The notes beneath the pieces are model-generated. The model did not search any database, was not told the DNA's origin, and saw only the letters and a program-made list of their open reading frames with translations. Source: Streptomyces sp. NBC_00271 (lineage in GTDB: Bacteria > Actinomycetota > Actinomycetes > Streptomycetales > Streptomycetaceae). Taken from it: a stretch of DNA of 64,000 nucleotides. Of this stretch, positions 17,324-28,176 are shown in pieces (position 1 is the first letter of the stretch; every line of letters begins with the position of its first letter). The stretch lies in the NCBI RefSeq assembly GCF_036178845.1, contig NZ_CP108070.1, positions 8,866,001 to 8,930,000 of the forward strand, written 5' to 3'. A program made the position numbers and the translations under genes.

Positions 17324-20176
17324 ATGCGCAGCACAGACCCCACGGGCGACCTGGACCCCGGGCGCGGGAACCAGGCCGGGACGGGGCTGCGCCTCAGGGG
17401 ACGGGACCGTGAGATCGCGGCTGTCCGCAAGGCTCTGGTGGCGGTGCATGCTGGACGGGGCGCCTGCGTCGTCGTGGAAGGCGCGCCCGGCGTCGGCAAG
17501 AGCCGGCTGCTCGCGGAGCTGGACGAGCGGGCGCAGCGGTGCGGGTTCGACGTGGTCTCCGTACGGGCCGACGAGTTCGATCAGTATGCGGCAGGAGCCG
17601 CCCTGCAGTCCGCCCTGCAGGCCTCCGTCGGTTCCGCCCGAGCCGCCGCAGCCGTGAACGACCAGCGGCTCTGGCTGCTGGACAGCATCGCGGACGCTCT
17701 GGAGGAAAGGGCTCAGCGCGCGCCGGTGCTTGTGCTCGTGGACGACGCGCAATGGGCGGATCCGGCCACGCTCTTCGCGCTGCGTACGCTGCCTGGACGA
17801 CTGGCAGCCTCGCGGATCCTGTGGGTGCTGGCGGTACGGTCGGAGACCGAGCGGCCGACCGTGGCCAGGGTGCGGGAGGACCTCGAACGTCTCGGAGCCC
17901 GATGGCTGACCCTCGGCCCTCTGCCACAGCAGGAACTGGAGAACATCGCGGCCGACATGCTCGGGGCGAAGCCTTCACCGCAGCTGGCCAGGATGCTGCG
18001 AGGCGTCGCGGGCAATCCGTTCCTGGCGATCGAACTGGTGCGCTCTTTTCCTGGCACGGATGCGGTCAAAGCGGAGGCGAGCGCGGCCGGCCGCCTGTAC
18101 CGCGACATCCCCGTCGGCTTCCGCCAGAGTGTCGCCGCCCGGCTGGAGCAGCTCCCGGAGGACGCCGTGCGCCTGCTCCAGATCGGCTCCGTCCTCGGCC
18201 GCGAATTCGACTTCGGCACGGCCGCCCGCATGCTGGGCAGGCAGGTCGGCAGCCTGCTGTCAGGCGTGGAGGCCGCCCTGAACGGCGGTCTGCTCGCGGC
18301 GGACGGCCCGCGACTCGCCTTCCGCCACGATCTCCTGCGGCAGGCCGTCCACGAGAACCTACCGCCGGCCGTACGGACCGCTCTGCACCGGGAGGCCGCC
18401 GAGAGTCTGCGCGCCACCGGGGCACGATCGGCGGAGGTGGCCTGGCATGTCGTCATGGCGGGCGGCCCGGTCGACGACGACGCCGTGGCCTCGCTGCACA
18501 CCGCCGTACGGGAACTGTCCTCGACGACGCCCGACGCGGCCGCCGACTTCGCTCAGCGGATCGCCGGCCTGCTGCCCCCGCGGGACCGGCGTCGCGTCAG
18601 TCTGCTGATCGACGCCGCCGAGTACCTCGGCAGGACCCGCAGGGTTCACGAGGCGCTCGATCTGGTCGACGCCGCCCTCTCGGACGGCCTGGAGCCGCTG
18701 CAGGAGGCAAACCTGCGCCTGGTGGCCGCCGAAATACACCAGGCCGCGGGGGACGACGCCGCCGCCATGACACACCTGCAGGAGGCTCTGGACCTCCCCA
18801 CGCTGCCGTCAGACCTGCGTGTCCTGCTGCTGAAGACCCAGGCGACGGGCCACGTGTACCTCGGGAACATCACCGCTGCCGAGCAGATGGACACCGGCCT
18901 GGTCGCGGCCTCCTACCGGAGCCACGATCCGGCAGTCGTCGTCAGCGTCATGGTGTTCCAGTCGCAGACGTTCTTCTACCGTGGGCGCTTGGCCCGAGCT
19001 CTGGAGCTTGCCGAGGCAGCCACCGCACGCGCCTACACCGAGCCCACTGCGCCCTACCTGCGGCCCCCGAGAATTCCGGCGCTGTGGCTGGCCATTGTTC
19101 TGACCACCACTGACCGGCTCGCGGACACCGAGCGGGTGCTGCGCGAGGGACAGCACGAAGCGGAGGCGCTGGGCCTCGGCTGGTCACTTCCCCACTGGCA
19201 CGCTCGCCGTGCCTGCGCCCTGCTCGAACAGGGCGCGCTGGACGACGCGGCCGCGGAGGCCGAGGCCGGTCTGGCGGTGGCGGACGAACTTGAGATCACC
19301 CAGCCGAATCCGCTGGCTCGCTCCGTGCTGGCACTGGTGGAGATCAGGCGCGGTGACCTTGCCAGGGCGAGGGACCATCTCCGCGCCGCCGAAGCCGGCT
19401 CCGGCACGAACGCGCAGCGGTACGGCCTGTGGGTGGCTCTCGCGCGCGCCTGCCTGGCGGACGCGGAGGGCCGGGACGAGGCAGCGGCAGCGGCACTCAC
19501 AGGCAGCTTCGAAGACAATGAGCCGACGCGGCTGCTCGCCCTTCCGCCGTCCCACTGGCCTGGAATCGTGCGTATCGCGCTGCGCGGCGAGGAGCCGTCG
19601 GTCGCGCAGGCCGTGTCCGGCGCACTACGCACCCTGACCGCCCGGGACGACAGCCAGGAGATCATCGCGGCCGTCCGCGCCCATGTGGACGGCCTGCTCC
19701 ACAGCGACCGCCGTGCACTCACGACCGCCATCACCAGCTACCGGAGCACCGGCAGACGACTGGCTCTGGCCGCGGCATGCGAGGACCTCGGCGAGCTCAT
19801 GGCCACATCAGTCGATACGGCGCAGGCGATCCGGTGCCTCGACGAAGCGGGTCAGCTGGCGTTGGCCTCGGGAGCCCTGGGCGATCACGAACGGATCCGG
19901 CGGCGCCTACGGCAGCTCGGCGTGCGCGCGGGCGCCGCGCGGCACGACACGGTCAGCTCCCCGGGGTGGGGGAGTCTGACCCAATCCGAGCGGAAGCTGA
20001 TCCCGCTCGTAGTGGACGGCCTCACCAATCGGGCGATCGCCGACCGGCTCTACGTATCCGTGCACACCGTCAACACCCACATGAGGCACATCTTCACCAA
20101 ACTCGGCATCAACACCCGCGTCGAACTGACCCGCTTGGCCGTTGAACGGGGCGATATCGCCGACGGGGCCGAGTGA
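17324..20176 (+). CDS. LAL-type LuxR regulator with AAA ATPase domain
   Basis: 950 residues. Walker A GAPGVGKSR near 55, Walker B VLVLVDDAQWAD near 137, a long TPR-like helical middle, and a C-terminal LuxR helix-turn-helix (LTQSERKLIPLVVDGLTNRA, VHTVNTHMRHIFTKLGI, about 880-940). Large MalT/LAL regulators use ATP and a ligand to activate nearby or pathway genes. The ATG at 17324 is the closest start before the ATPase domain; longer frames exist without better signals. No TGTCACA promoter precedes it. Target genes are not evident. Confidence 0.9.
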   Translation: MRSTDPTGDLDPGRGNQAGTGLRLRGRDREIAAVRKALVAVHAGRGACVVVEGAPGVGKSRLLAELDERAQRCGFDVVSVRADEFDQYAAGAALQSALQASVGSARAAAAVNDQRLWLLDSIADALEERAQRAPVLVLVDDAQWADPATLFALRTLPGRLAASRILWVLAVRSETERPTVARVREDLERLGARWLTLGPLPQQELENIAADMLGAKPSPQLARMLRGVAGNPFLAIELVRSFPGTDAVKAEASAAGRLYRDIPVGFRQSVAARLEQLPEDAVRLLQIGSVLGREFDFGTAARMLGRQVGSLLSGVEAALNGGLLAADGPRLAFRHDLLRQAVHENLPPAVRTALHREAAESLRATGARSAEVAWHVVMAGGPVDDDAVASLHTAVRELSSTTPDAAADFAQRIAGLLPPRDRRRVSLLIDAAEYLGRTRRVHEALDLVDAALSDGLEPLQEANLRLVAAEIHQAAGDDAAAMTHLQEALDLPTLPSDLRVLLLKTQATGHVYLGNITAAEQMDTGLVAASYRSHDPAVVVSVMVFQSQTFFYRGRLARALELAEAATARAYTEPTAPYLRPPRIPALWLAIVLTTTDRLADTERVLREGQHEAEALGLGWSLPHWHARRACALLEQGALDDAAAEAEAGLAVADELEITQPNPLARSVLALVEIRRGDLARARDHLRAAEAGSGTNAQRYGLWVALARACLADAEGRDEAAAAALTGSFEDNEPTRLLALPPSHWPGIVRIALRGEEPSVAQAVSGALRTLTARDDSQEIIAAVRAHVDGLLHSDRRALTTAITSYRSTGRRLALAAACEDLGELMATSVDTAQAIRCLDEAGQLALASGALGDHERIRRRLRQLGVRAGAARHDTVSSPGWGSLTQSERKLIPLVVDGLTNRAIADRLYVSVHTVNTHMRHIFTKLGINTRVELTRLAVERGDIADGAE

Positions 20177-20585
20177 GCGGTGCCCCGGCCCGGGAGGTGC
20201 GGCCTGCAAGGCTGAGAGTGAAGCCGATGAGCATGCGCCTATGACGAGCACCGACGGGTTCGGCGCCATGCCCGAAATCGGGCCTTCGAGCCCCGTGAGG
20301 GTCTGTTCGGGCCGGCCGGCATCGCGCTTTGGTGCGAGGACACGTTCACACAGCCGGCCTCTGCGGCCGCAACAGGCTCGACTCCCGACTCTGCGGCCTT
20401 CGCGCTCCTGCTCCGCGTCTGCGAACCGGATCTGCGACCTGTGCATCCCGGCGAACGCCAGCTAGTTGTGGCGCAAGCGGCAGCCGAGGTGATGACTGCC
20501 GTCGCGAGTTGAACACTGACGCAAGCCTGGTTCCCCCAGGGGTCGCGATCTTTCCCACTTACGTCTTCGGAGAGTGCAGCACGAC
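20177..20585. other. Intergenic stretch between convergent genes
   Basis: Only GC-biased shadow frames are visible. I see no gene or clear terminator. Confidence 0.4.
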
Positions 20586-22178
<1,593 letters not shown>

Positions 22179-22226
22179 GTTCTGCGCACCTTCGCGTCTT
22201 GAAGACTCGATTCCAGACCACCAGTT

Positions 22227-22253
22227 GACCGACGGGCCACCCCGTTTGTGACG
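22227..22253 (-). promoter_or_regulatory. ECF41-type promoter (CGTCACA-N16-GGTC)
   Basis: On the minus strand CGTCACA (22247-22253 complement), 16 nt, GGTC (22227-22230 complement). One mismatch in the -35. It reads into the OsmC remnant and the acyl-CoA dehydrogenase gene. Confidence 0.6.
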
Positions 22254-22302
22254 GCTACCGACACGCGGTTCGTCCGACTGGGAGGGGTCAGAGTGCGAGG
22301 AG

Positions 22303-22926
22303 TCAATGGGGCATCAGAAGCATGACCACCGTGCCCATGGCAGTCGCGCCGTCCCAGAAACGGTCGCAAGCACTCTTGAGGCTGGTCGAGTTGTCGGCCG
22401 TTTCGGTGGTTGCGCGCAGTGCAGGCATGCCACGGGTGAGCGAGCGAAGAGAACATGTGAGGAGGTACAGCGCGAACACTCCTGTGACGACGCTGTCGGC
22501 CTTCGACTCACCCATGGAGTGGCTGAGATGCATGGCCTGGTGTGCTGTCGGAACGCCTTCGGCCATGGTCTGGTGCGAATGGCCCGCCGCGCGGTACGAC
22601 ATCCAGGTCATCGCCGCCATGCCGACCGCGTAGGGCAGCCTTTTCGCGGTTGCCGACAGCTGTCGCTCCTGGCCACTGTTGACAGCGGTCAGCGGGAACC
22701 ACAGTGCGGCGGCGGCGAAGAAGACCGACTGCGGCAGCTCCGGCAGAGCGCGGCCCCAGCTCCACGGCATCACAGCCATGGCCAGGGCCATGGCGGCGTG
22801 CAGCAGATGGTCGACGCGGCTGCGGCAAGCGCGAGTCCGTGTCAGGACACCCTGCCGGAGCGCGCGGACAGCGGCCGCTGTGAACAGGGCGGTCAGCATG
22901 TAGTCGACAACTTCAGTGGCACTCAT
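22303..22926 (-). CDS. DUF5134 integral membrane protein
   Basis: 207 residues with five to six hydrophobic helices. Motifs include HLLHAAMALAMAVMPWSWG near residue 45 and LPYAVGMAAMTWMS near 105, with several His residues in or beside membrane helices (HSHQ, HQAMHLSHSMG) that could bind metal. The family is known mainly from actinobacteria and has no assigned function. The ATG at 22926 follows GGGAGG by 12 nt; a GTG at 22938 is an alternative. It follows cupin copy 2 by 70 nt in the same direction, a pairing repeated twice elsewhere in decayed form. Confidence 0.75.
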   Translation of the reverse strand: MSATEVVDYMLTALFTAAAVRALRQGVLTRTRACRSRVDHLLHAAMALAMAVMPWSWGRALPELPQSVFFAAAALWFPLTAVNSGQERQLSATAKRLPYAVGMAAMTWMSYRAAGHSHQTMAEGVPTAHQAMHLSHSMGESKADSVVTGVFALYLLTCSLRSLTRGMPALRATTETADNSTSLKSACDRFWDGATAMGTVVMLLMPH

Positions 22927-22996
22927 GCCGAATCGCACCCTCCCACGGAGCGGTCAGGATCCGTGTCGGAACTGCATTGTGTGAGTGGGTGGTTGG

Positions 22997-23440
22997 TCAG
23001 TCTGTGGGGCGCGGGGCGCGCAGCTGGGCCCGTTCGGCCAGTTCCCTCTCACTGACCAGTTCGAGCATGGGCTTGCCCGGTGCGCACATCATGGTCACGA
23101 CGAACCGGGTCCGCGTATCCGCAAGCGCGTTGCCGTCCTGGTAATGGATCACATCACCACCCGGCTCCCAGAACGTCCCGCCGGCTTCGATCACGCGCTC
23201 GGGCTCGCCCTCAAGCTCGAAGCGGACCGCTCCCTCGATGACGTACCCGAAGGCAGGCCCCGAGTGGCGGTGCGGCGGCGTTCCCGTGTCTCCGGGCTTC
23301 CACTCGACATGAATGGTCATCGCAGACGCACCCTCGGGAATGGTGATCGGTGCGGTGTCCTGGAGCATCGTCGCCGCCGTCTTCCACCCTTCCGACGGGT
23401 ACTGCCCACCGTGACCGTGTGCTGCATCCTTGCCCGACAT
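22997..23440 (-). CDS. Cupin-domain protein, copy 2
   Basis: 147 residues, single cupin fold with PPHRHSGPAFGYVIEG (two His ligands and a downstream Glu) and FWEPGGDVIHYQDGNAL. It contains a GKPMLELVSERELAERAQLR tail shared by all copies. Compared with copies 1 and 3 it has a His/Gly-rich N-terminus (KDAAHGHGGQYP). GGAGG precedes the ATG by 8 nt. It probably binds a metal and acts on or senses a small molecule; the substrate is unknown. The TGTCACA promoter lies about 130 nt upstream. Confidence 0.85.
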   Translation of the reverse strand: MSGKDAAHGHGGQYPSEGWKTAATMLQDTAPITIPEGASAMTIHVEWKPGDTGTPPHRHSGPAFGYVIEGAVRFELEGEPERVIEAGGTFWEPGGDVIHYQDGNALADTRTRFVVTMMCAPGKPMLELVSERELAERAQLRAPRPTD

Positions 23441-23571
23441 TGTGTTGAACCTCCGTAGATCCACTGCGACTTGAGCCAGACATACCTCGCGACCGGTATA
23501 AAGCCGAACAGATGTGCCGTTGGTTGGCCGCGTATTCCCACGTGCTGGCCCCATGCGCGTTGTGCAGTGAT

Positions 23572-23598
23572 GACCGAGCGCACCGCGAATCTGTGACA
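23572..23598 (-). promoter_or_regulatory. ECF41-type promoter: TGTCACA-N16-GGTC
   Basis: Minus strand: TGTCACA at 23598-23592, GGTC at 23575-23572. Drives cupin copy 2 and DUF5134. It is only 60 nt from the divergent copy at 23659. Confidence 0.8.
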
Positions 23599-23658
23599 CA
23601 GGAGGCTGCGCCCGTTCTTCAGGGATGCCGTTCGGAGCAAGCACGCGTCTCAGCGCGA

Positions 23659-23685
23659 TGTCACAGCTTCGGGGCGAACGCTGTC
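23659..23685 (+). promoter_or_regulatory. ECF41-type promoter: TGTCACA-N16-TGTC
   Basis: TGTCACA at 23659-23665, TGTCCTAG at 23682. It precedes the epimerase gene at 23768 by about 80 nt. Confidence 0.8.
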
Positions 23686-23767
23686 CTAGGCGTGGTGCGT
23701 GGCTGACGTCATCGTCAGGCGTACGGAGGCATCAGTGGGGTCACGCCCCCGACGGGAAGAAACCCAG

Positions 23768-24400
23768 ATGAGAGTCGTTGTTGCAGGAGCCACCGGTCTG
23801 ATCGGTTCCAAGACGGCCGCGAGGCTTCGGGACCACGGAGTGGAGGTTGCGCTCATATCACGCAGGGAGGGTGTCGATGTCGTGACCGGGGAGGGCCTCC
23901 CCAAGGTCCTGCGCGGCGCGGATGTGGTGGTGGACGTCACCGATGCGCCCTCCCGTGCGGAGACCGCGAGTGTGGATTTCTTCGGCACCGCCACGGGCAA
24001 TCTGCTGGAGGCCGCGGGGTCAGCCGGTGCCGAACACTATGTGATCCTGTCCGTCGTAGGGGCAGACCGGCTGAAAGCCGGGTATTTCCGCGCGAAGGCG
24101 GAGCAGGAGGAGCTGGCGCGGCGCTCGCCGATTCCCCACTCCATTGTGCGTGCCAGACGGTTTTTCGAGTCTGTGGAGGACGTGTCACGTTCGGTGCCGT
24201 ACACGGACAGTGTCCATGTCGTACCCGTCCTGACACGCCCGTCGCGGCGGACGATGTCGCCGTCGCCGTCGCTCATGTCGCAGTCGGCGTAACGCTGTTC
24301 GGAATACTTGAGGTTGCCGGCCCGGACGAGGACCGCCTCGACGAGCTCACTGAGAAGCTGCTGGCCGCGCAGGGTGAAAAGCGCGCGGTGATCGCCGCCC
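23768..24400 (+). pseudogene. Frameshifted NmrA-type NAD(P)-binding epimerase, copy 2
   Basis: The first 155 codons are well preserved: MRVVVAGATGLIGSKTA gives an intact GxTGxxG dinucleotide motif, followed by GVDVVTGEGLPKVL, EHYVILSVVGADRL and IPHSIVRARRFFE. Near 24235 the frame shifts, and AADDVAVAVAHVAVG and LEVAGPDEDRLDELTEKLLA continue in the next frame. The C-terminus then runs into an IS630-type fragment. Such proteins are atypical short-chain dehydrogenases that bind NAD(P) without a clear catalytic Tyr. The gene has a perfect TGTCACA promoter. Confidence 0.7.
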
Positions 24401-24700
24401 GGCCAGGCCTCCTTCACCCGGCCGGCCACCGCCGCCTCGTCGCGTTCCACCGCCCGGCGGGCCAGCACCTGGCAGCTCCAGCCATGCCGCTTGAGCAGTG
24501 GCGACACCCTGCACGGTGTAGTTTTTGTGGAACCGACGGCCGACAAGGGTCTTGATCCGCGACAGGGTCCAGATCTGGTCCGGCCGGCCGTGTACCACCG
24601 GCCCCTTGGCCAGCTCCTGCTCCGGCAGGCGAACAACTCGTCACTGAGCAGCGGCAATGACGCGGGCCCCCTGGCAGCCAGGGGACAGTGTCGAATCACC
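24390..24700 (-). mobile_element. IS630-family transposase fragment
   Basis: On the minus strand two frames together give VVHGRPDQIWTLSRIKTLVG, RRFHKNYTVQGVA and LKRHGWSCQVLARRAVERDE, then AAVAGRVKEAWP. This is the winged-helix region of IS630-type transposases. The DDE catalytic part is absent and at least one frameshift is present. It abuts and probably disrupted the 3' end of the epimerase gene. Confidence 0.65.
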
Positions 24701-24789
24701 ATCACGGACATACTGAGCTCCAAAGCGTGGTCCCATGCGGTGAGGTGGCTCGCGATGTCGCCGCTTCCCCCTTCAAGCAGTCTCCAGGC

Positions 24790-25416
24790 TCACGGATTCG
24801 GCCTGAGAGCGACGCCCAGTAGTTCTCCGAGTCGCGTCGTGGAGTGCTCTGCGCTGCGATGCAGGACAGTGGCCATTCCCAGTGCCTCGGCGGGCGGCAG
24901 GTTCACCGCGTTGTCGTCGATGAAGACGCATTCCTCGCCGGGGACTTCGAGCATCTTGAGGATGAGCTCGTACACAGCCGGCTCCGGTTTCCGCAGTCCG
25001 TGCTGCCCGGAAATGAGCGCCACGTCGAAGGCCGCGTCGATGTCGAAGCCTCGATACATGTTCCATGGCGCCAAGCCCATGCTGTTGGACAGCAGACCAA
25101 TCCTCAGTCCGCAGTCGCGGGCCCTGGCCAGCACCGACACCATGGATTCGTCGAGACGGGAATCGGCGAAGATCCGTCCCAGAAGGTTGGTGCTGTCGAT
25201 GCCCAGTGCCTGGCCCATGTGATGGTTCCAATCGAACTGAGTGGCCCTGTCGCGTTCGAGGTCGTGAGTGAGCGCGACCATCGCCGGGTCCCGGTACCAG
25301 GAGCGCTCCACCGCTCCTTCGGAAAGGCCCTCACGGGCTTCGAAGCCACGCACCGCATCATCGAGCGATGTCGTGAGTACACCCCCGTAGTCGACTATGA
25401 GACATGTTCTCGGCAC
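24790..25416 (-). CDS. HAD-superfamily hydrolase
   Basis: 208 residues from a GTG with GAGAGG 9 nt upstream. HAD motif I is atypical: IVDYGGVLTTS has the nucleophile Asp but Gly where most members have the second Asp; motif II IGLLSNS; motif III Lys in GLRKPEP; motif IV VFIDDNAVN. The order and spacing fit HAD-IA hydrolases with a helical cap. The missing second Asp, the general acid, suggests it is not a typical phosphatase; dehalogenase-like or regulatory roles are possible. No TGTCACA promoter is near. Confidence 0.8.
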   Translation of the reverse strand: MPRTCLIVDYGGVLTTSLDDAVRGFEAREGLSEGAVERSWYRDPAMVALTHDLERDRATQFDWNHHMGQALGIDSTNLLGRIFADSRLDESMVSVLARARDCGLRIGLLSNSMGLAPWNMYRGFDIDAAFDVALISGQHGLRKPEPAVYELILKMLEVPGEECVFIDDNAVNLPPAEALGMATVLHRSAEHSTTRLGELLGVALRPNP

Positions 25417-25455
25417 AGTGTTCCGAACCTCTCTCCCACGCCGTCTGGTTGACTC

Positions 25456-25862
25456 ATGTTGTCGCAGGGCGCCTACCAGATCAGCGCCGCGTCCCATGAC
25501 ATCCTGCAGGCGGAGCGTGATAGGGCACGGGTACGGCGACGGTATGCCGGTGATGTCGCGGCTCGCATCGAAAAGACCGGCCTTCTCGAGGTGGCCGGCG
25601 TTGCGATATGCCACAACGCGGTCGCCTGCCATCCGCCAACAGCCTGGCGTGCACTGTGGCCGGCCGTCGCCCACGTACTGTGACTGGAGGCGATCCGGAT
25701 TCGTCTCGACTACTGGGTACGGGACGAGGGGGGCGTACTGAGAGAGCACAATGAGACCTTCGGGATGTGGTCGGCCTCCCCCGAGAAGGTGATTGAGGAA
25801 TTGAGGCAGTGCGGTTTCGCACCGTCCGCCTATGGCCGCTCTGTTCAGCGCAGGTGCTCATT
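25456..25862 (+). pseudogene. Probable SAM-methyltransferase remnant
   Basis: The first part reads GAYQISAASHDILQAERDRA, then RVRRRYA, like the N-terminus of a class I methyltransferase. A stop and large deletion follow. The last part (RDEGGVLREHNETFGMWSAS, PEKVIEELRQCGF) resembles the C-terminus of such enzymes. The SAM-binding core is gone. Low-confidence assignment; the stretch holds nothing else. Confidence 0.35.
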
Positions 25863-27470
25863 GGCGATCTCCTGGTACTCCTGCGTGGTCGGCTTGGGGA
25901 TCTGCGAGCCCTCGCCGTAGAAGGCGCGGCTGAACCTGACACGCAGGAGCCGAGAAAGGCGGGCGCCGGCACCTGGGCTCTCCGCGTTGCCGTTCGAGCC
26001 GGGTGCGATCGGCGTGTATTGCTCATGCTGTGTAAGAAGGTGGAGCTCCGCCTGGCTGAGAGGCGCGTGCACCTCGACGAACTCGCCGTGCGGCAAGCGC
26101 TTGATGACACCGGTCTCACGACCGTGCAGCACCTTGTCCCGGTCTCTGCGTTGCAGACCGAGGGCACACCGCTTCGCCACGGCGTAGGCTGCGACAGGCG
26201 CGACGAAGAGGCCGACGCGGACCGTCCACGTCACTGATTCGACCGAGAGATGGAACCGGGTGGCGACGATGTCGTTCGTGGCGCCGATGAGCGACACCAG
26301 GTAGAAGCTGATCCAGGCGGCACCGAGTGCCGTTCGCACAGGGCGGTTGCGTGGTCTGTCAAGAAGGTGCTGCTCACGATCGTCCCTGGTCACCCATGAC
26401 TCGATGAACGGATATGCGCCCATGGCCAGGAAGAGGCCGACGCCTGCCACCAGCGGAATCAGGTTGTCCAGTGCCAGGGTGTGGCCCCAGAAGGCGATTT
26501 CCCAGCCGGGCATGACTCGCAGCAGTCCGTCCGCCACGCCCATGTACCAGTCGGGCTGCGATCCGGCCGAGACCTGGTCGACGCGGTAGGGGCCGTACAG
26601 CCAGATGGGATTGATCTGCGCGAGTGCCGCCATCGCGAAGATGACTCCGGCGACCAGGAAGAAGAAGCCCGCGGACTTCACCGCCCGCACCTTGAGCGGC
26701 AGGCCCACCGGATTCTTGTTGCTCCGTCCAGGGCCTGGATACTGCGTGTGCTTGTGGTGGAGCAGCAGGATCAGATGGACCACGAGCAGTCCCACCATGA
26801 TGGCTGGGATGATCAGAACATGGATTGTGTTGAAGCGCGCCACCAGTTCACTGCCCGGGAACTCGCCCCCGAAGAGAAACATCGAAAGGTAGGTTCCGAC
26901 GATCGGTATGGAAAGGATCGTCCCGTTCACGACGGCGAGCCCGGTTCCGGAGAGAAGGTCATCCGGAAGGTCGTATCCGGTCAAGCCTCCGAACATTCCT
27001 AGGACCAGCAGCAGGAATCCGAACAGCCACTGGAATTCACGGGGCTTGCGGAAGGCGCCGGTGAAGAATACGCGCAGCATGTGGACGAGCATGGACCCGA
27101 CGAACACCAGCGCTGCCCAGTGATGGGCCTGTCGGATCAACAGGCCGCCCCGGACGTCGAAGGAGAGGTGCATGGTCGAGTTGAACGCCTCCGACACCGT
27201 CTGCCCCCGCAACGGCATGTAGCTGCCGTTGTACTGCACCTCTTTCATTGACGGATGGAAGTACAGGGTCAGATAGACCCCTGTCACGATAATTACGATG
27301 AAACTGTAGAGACAGATCTCTCCCAGCAAGAAGGACCAGTGGTCCGGGAAGACCTTACGTGCCTTAGCGCGGATCAGGCCGTACGGGCCCAGTCGTCCTT
27401 CCGCCCAGCGGGCAATCCGCTCGCCACCGTCTCCTTCGCCCACTTCTTCTTTCTGGCTCTGATCATCCAT
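25845..27470 (-). CDS. qcrB: Cytochrome bc1-type cytochrome b subunit (QcrB-like), orphan copy
   Basis: 541 residues. N-terminal haem-binding half with HHWAALVFVGSMLVHMLRVF (paired His ligands) and RFNTIHVLIIPAIMVGLLVVH (the second pair), the GYDLPDD loop, then the C-terminal half with QINPIWLYGPY and PDWYMGVADG and further spans, and a long cytoplasmic tail. It is the actinobacterial QcrB form that oxidises menaquinol. No Rieske (QcrA) or cytochrome c (QcrC) gene is next to it, so it is a second, orphan copy. AGGGG precedes the ATG at 27470. A TGTCACA promoter lies about 320 nt upstream, inside the 3' end of the wbl frame. Confidence 0.9.
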   Translation of the reverse strand: MDDQSQKEEVGEGDGGERIARWAEGRLGPYGLIRAKARKVFPDHWSFLLGEICLYSFIVIIVTGVYLTLYFHPSMKEVQYNGSYMPLRGQTVSEAFNSTMHLSFDVRGGLLIRQAHHWAALVFVGSMLVHMLRVFFTGAFRKPREFQWLFGFLLLVLGMFGGLTGYDLPDDLLSGTGLAVVNGTILSIPIVGTYLSMFLFGGEFPGSELVARFNTIHVLIIPAIMVGLLVVHLILLLHHKHTQYPGPGRSNKNPVGLPLKVRAVKSAGFFFLVAGVIFAMAALAQINPIWLYGPYRVDQVSAGSQPDWYMGVADGLLRVMPGWEIAFWGHTLALDNLIPLVAGVGLFLAMGAYPFIESWVTRDDREQHLLDRPRNRPVRTALGAAWISFYLVSLIGATNDIVATRFHLSVESVTWTVRVGLFVAPVAAYAVAKRCALGLQRRDRDKVLHGRETGVIKRLPHGEFVEVHAPLSQAELHLLTQHEQYTPIAPGSNGNAESPGAGARLSRLLRVRFSRAFYGEGSQIPKPTTQEYQEIANEHLR

Positions 27471-27702
27471 GCCCCTACAACCATTCCTCATCCGGACCGA
27501 AAGGGACGCTCTTGATGTCATGAGCCTGCCTTGTTGCCGACAGGAAATGGATACGGCAAGTCAGTCGCCTGTCGTGGGCAGAGCTGAGACAGGCGGGGCA
27601 CCAAATCTGTTTCCATCCGTGTTCCGTGTGTGCGTACGGACCGAAGGTCGGACTTTCCGGCGTACTGCGCATAGCTGGGCAGCCCTGCCACGCCGCGTCG
27701 AC

Positions 27703-27744
27703 TCAGCCCCCCGCGCCGAATCCGGGATCACGGACGGTCTTCAT
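27703..27744 (-). CDS. Possible 13-codon leader ORF upstream of qcrB
   Basis: MKTVRDPGFGAGG then TGA, with AAGGAG 10 nt before the ATG. It lies between the TGTCACA promoter at 27795 and qcrB. It may be a leader peptide or chance; nothing similar is known to me. Confidence 0.25.
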   Translation of the reverse strand: MKTVRDPGFGAGG

Positions 27745-27772
27745 GGTGGCTGCACTCCTTGGGCGAGCAGGC

Positions 27773-28105
27773 TCATGACTGCTTCCACCCATATGACCGG
27801 GCATGAGGCTTGGATGTGACACGCATGGCCCCGAGGTGGTGCTCAGCGCTGTCACGCCGCCTCATCAGGCGGCGTTCGCCCTCCGTCTTTCCACCCCAGA
27901 TGCCTTCCACCTGCTCGACCCGCATGGCCCAGCTGAGGCACTGATCCACGACCGGGCAACGACAGCAGACGGCCTTGGCATCGGCGATCTGAGCGTGCGT
28001 CAGGATGCCGTTGCCGATGGGGAAGAACAGTTCTGGGTCGATGCGCATGCAGGCTCCCCGTTCGCGCCAATGCGTTGCGTGGTCGCCTTGTTCTGCTGCG
28101 GTCAC
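27773..28105 (-). CDS. wbl: WhiB-like iron-sulfur transcription factor
   Basis: 110 residues. Four-cysteine cluster motif: Cys in RGACMRIDPELFFP, then AVCCRCPVVDQC (CxxC and CxxxxxC; one extra Cys inside), followed by the GIWGG turn and a basic C-terminal DNA-binding part (RRLMRRR). Wbl proteins bind a [4Fe-4S] cluster and usually act with the primary sigma factor, responding to oxygen, NO or redox stress. GTG start with GGAG 11 nt upstream. It has its own TGTCACA promoter, and its last codons overlap another that reads toward qcrB. Confidence 0.9.
   Translation of the reverse strand: MTAAEQGDHATHWRERGACMRIDPELFFPIGNGILTHAQIADAKAVCCRCPVVDQCLSWAMRVEQVEGIWGGKTEGERRLMRRRDSAEHHLGAMRVTSKPHARSYGWKQS
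27795..27821 (-). promoter_or_regulatory. ECF41-type promoter: TGTCACA-N16-GGTC
   Basis: Minus strand: TGTCACA at 27821-27815, GGTC at 27798-27795, inside the 3' end of the wbl frame. It reads toward qcrB with a leader of about 320 nt. Confidence 0.7.
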
Positions 28106-28149
28106 GGTCTTTCTCGTCTCCGGGAAGGATTTCAGGGGTTGTCATGTGG

Positions 28150-28176
28150 GACCGGGTACCTGGCACATGTGTGACA
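28150..28176 (-). promoter_or_regulatory. ECF41-type promoter: TGTCACA-N16-GGTC
   Basis: Minus strand: TGTCACA at 28176-28170, GGTC at 28153-28150, about 45 nt before the wbl GTG. Confidence 0.8.
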
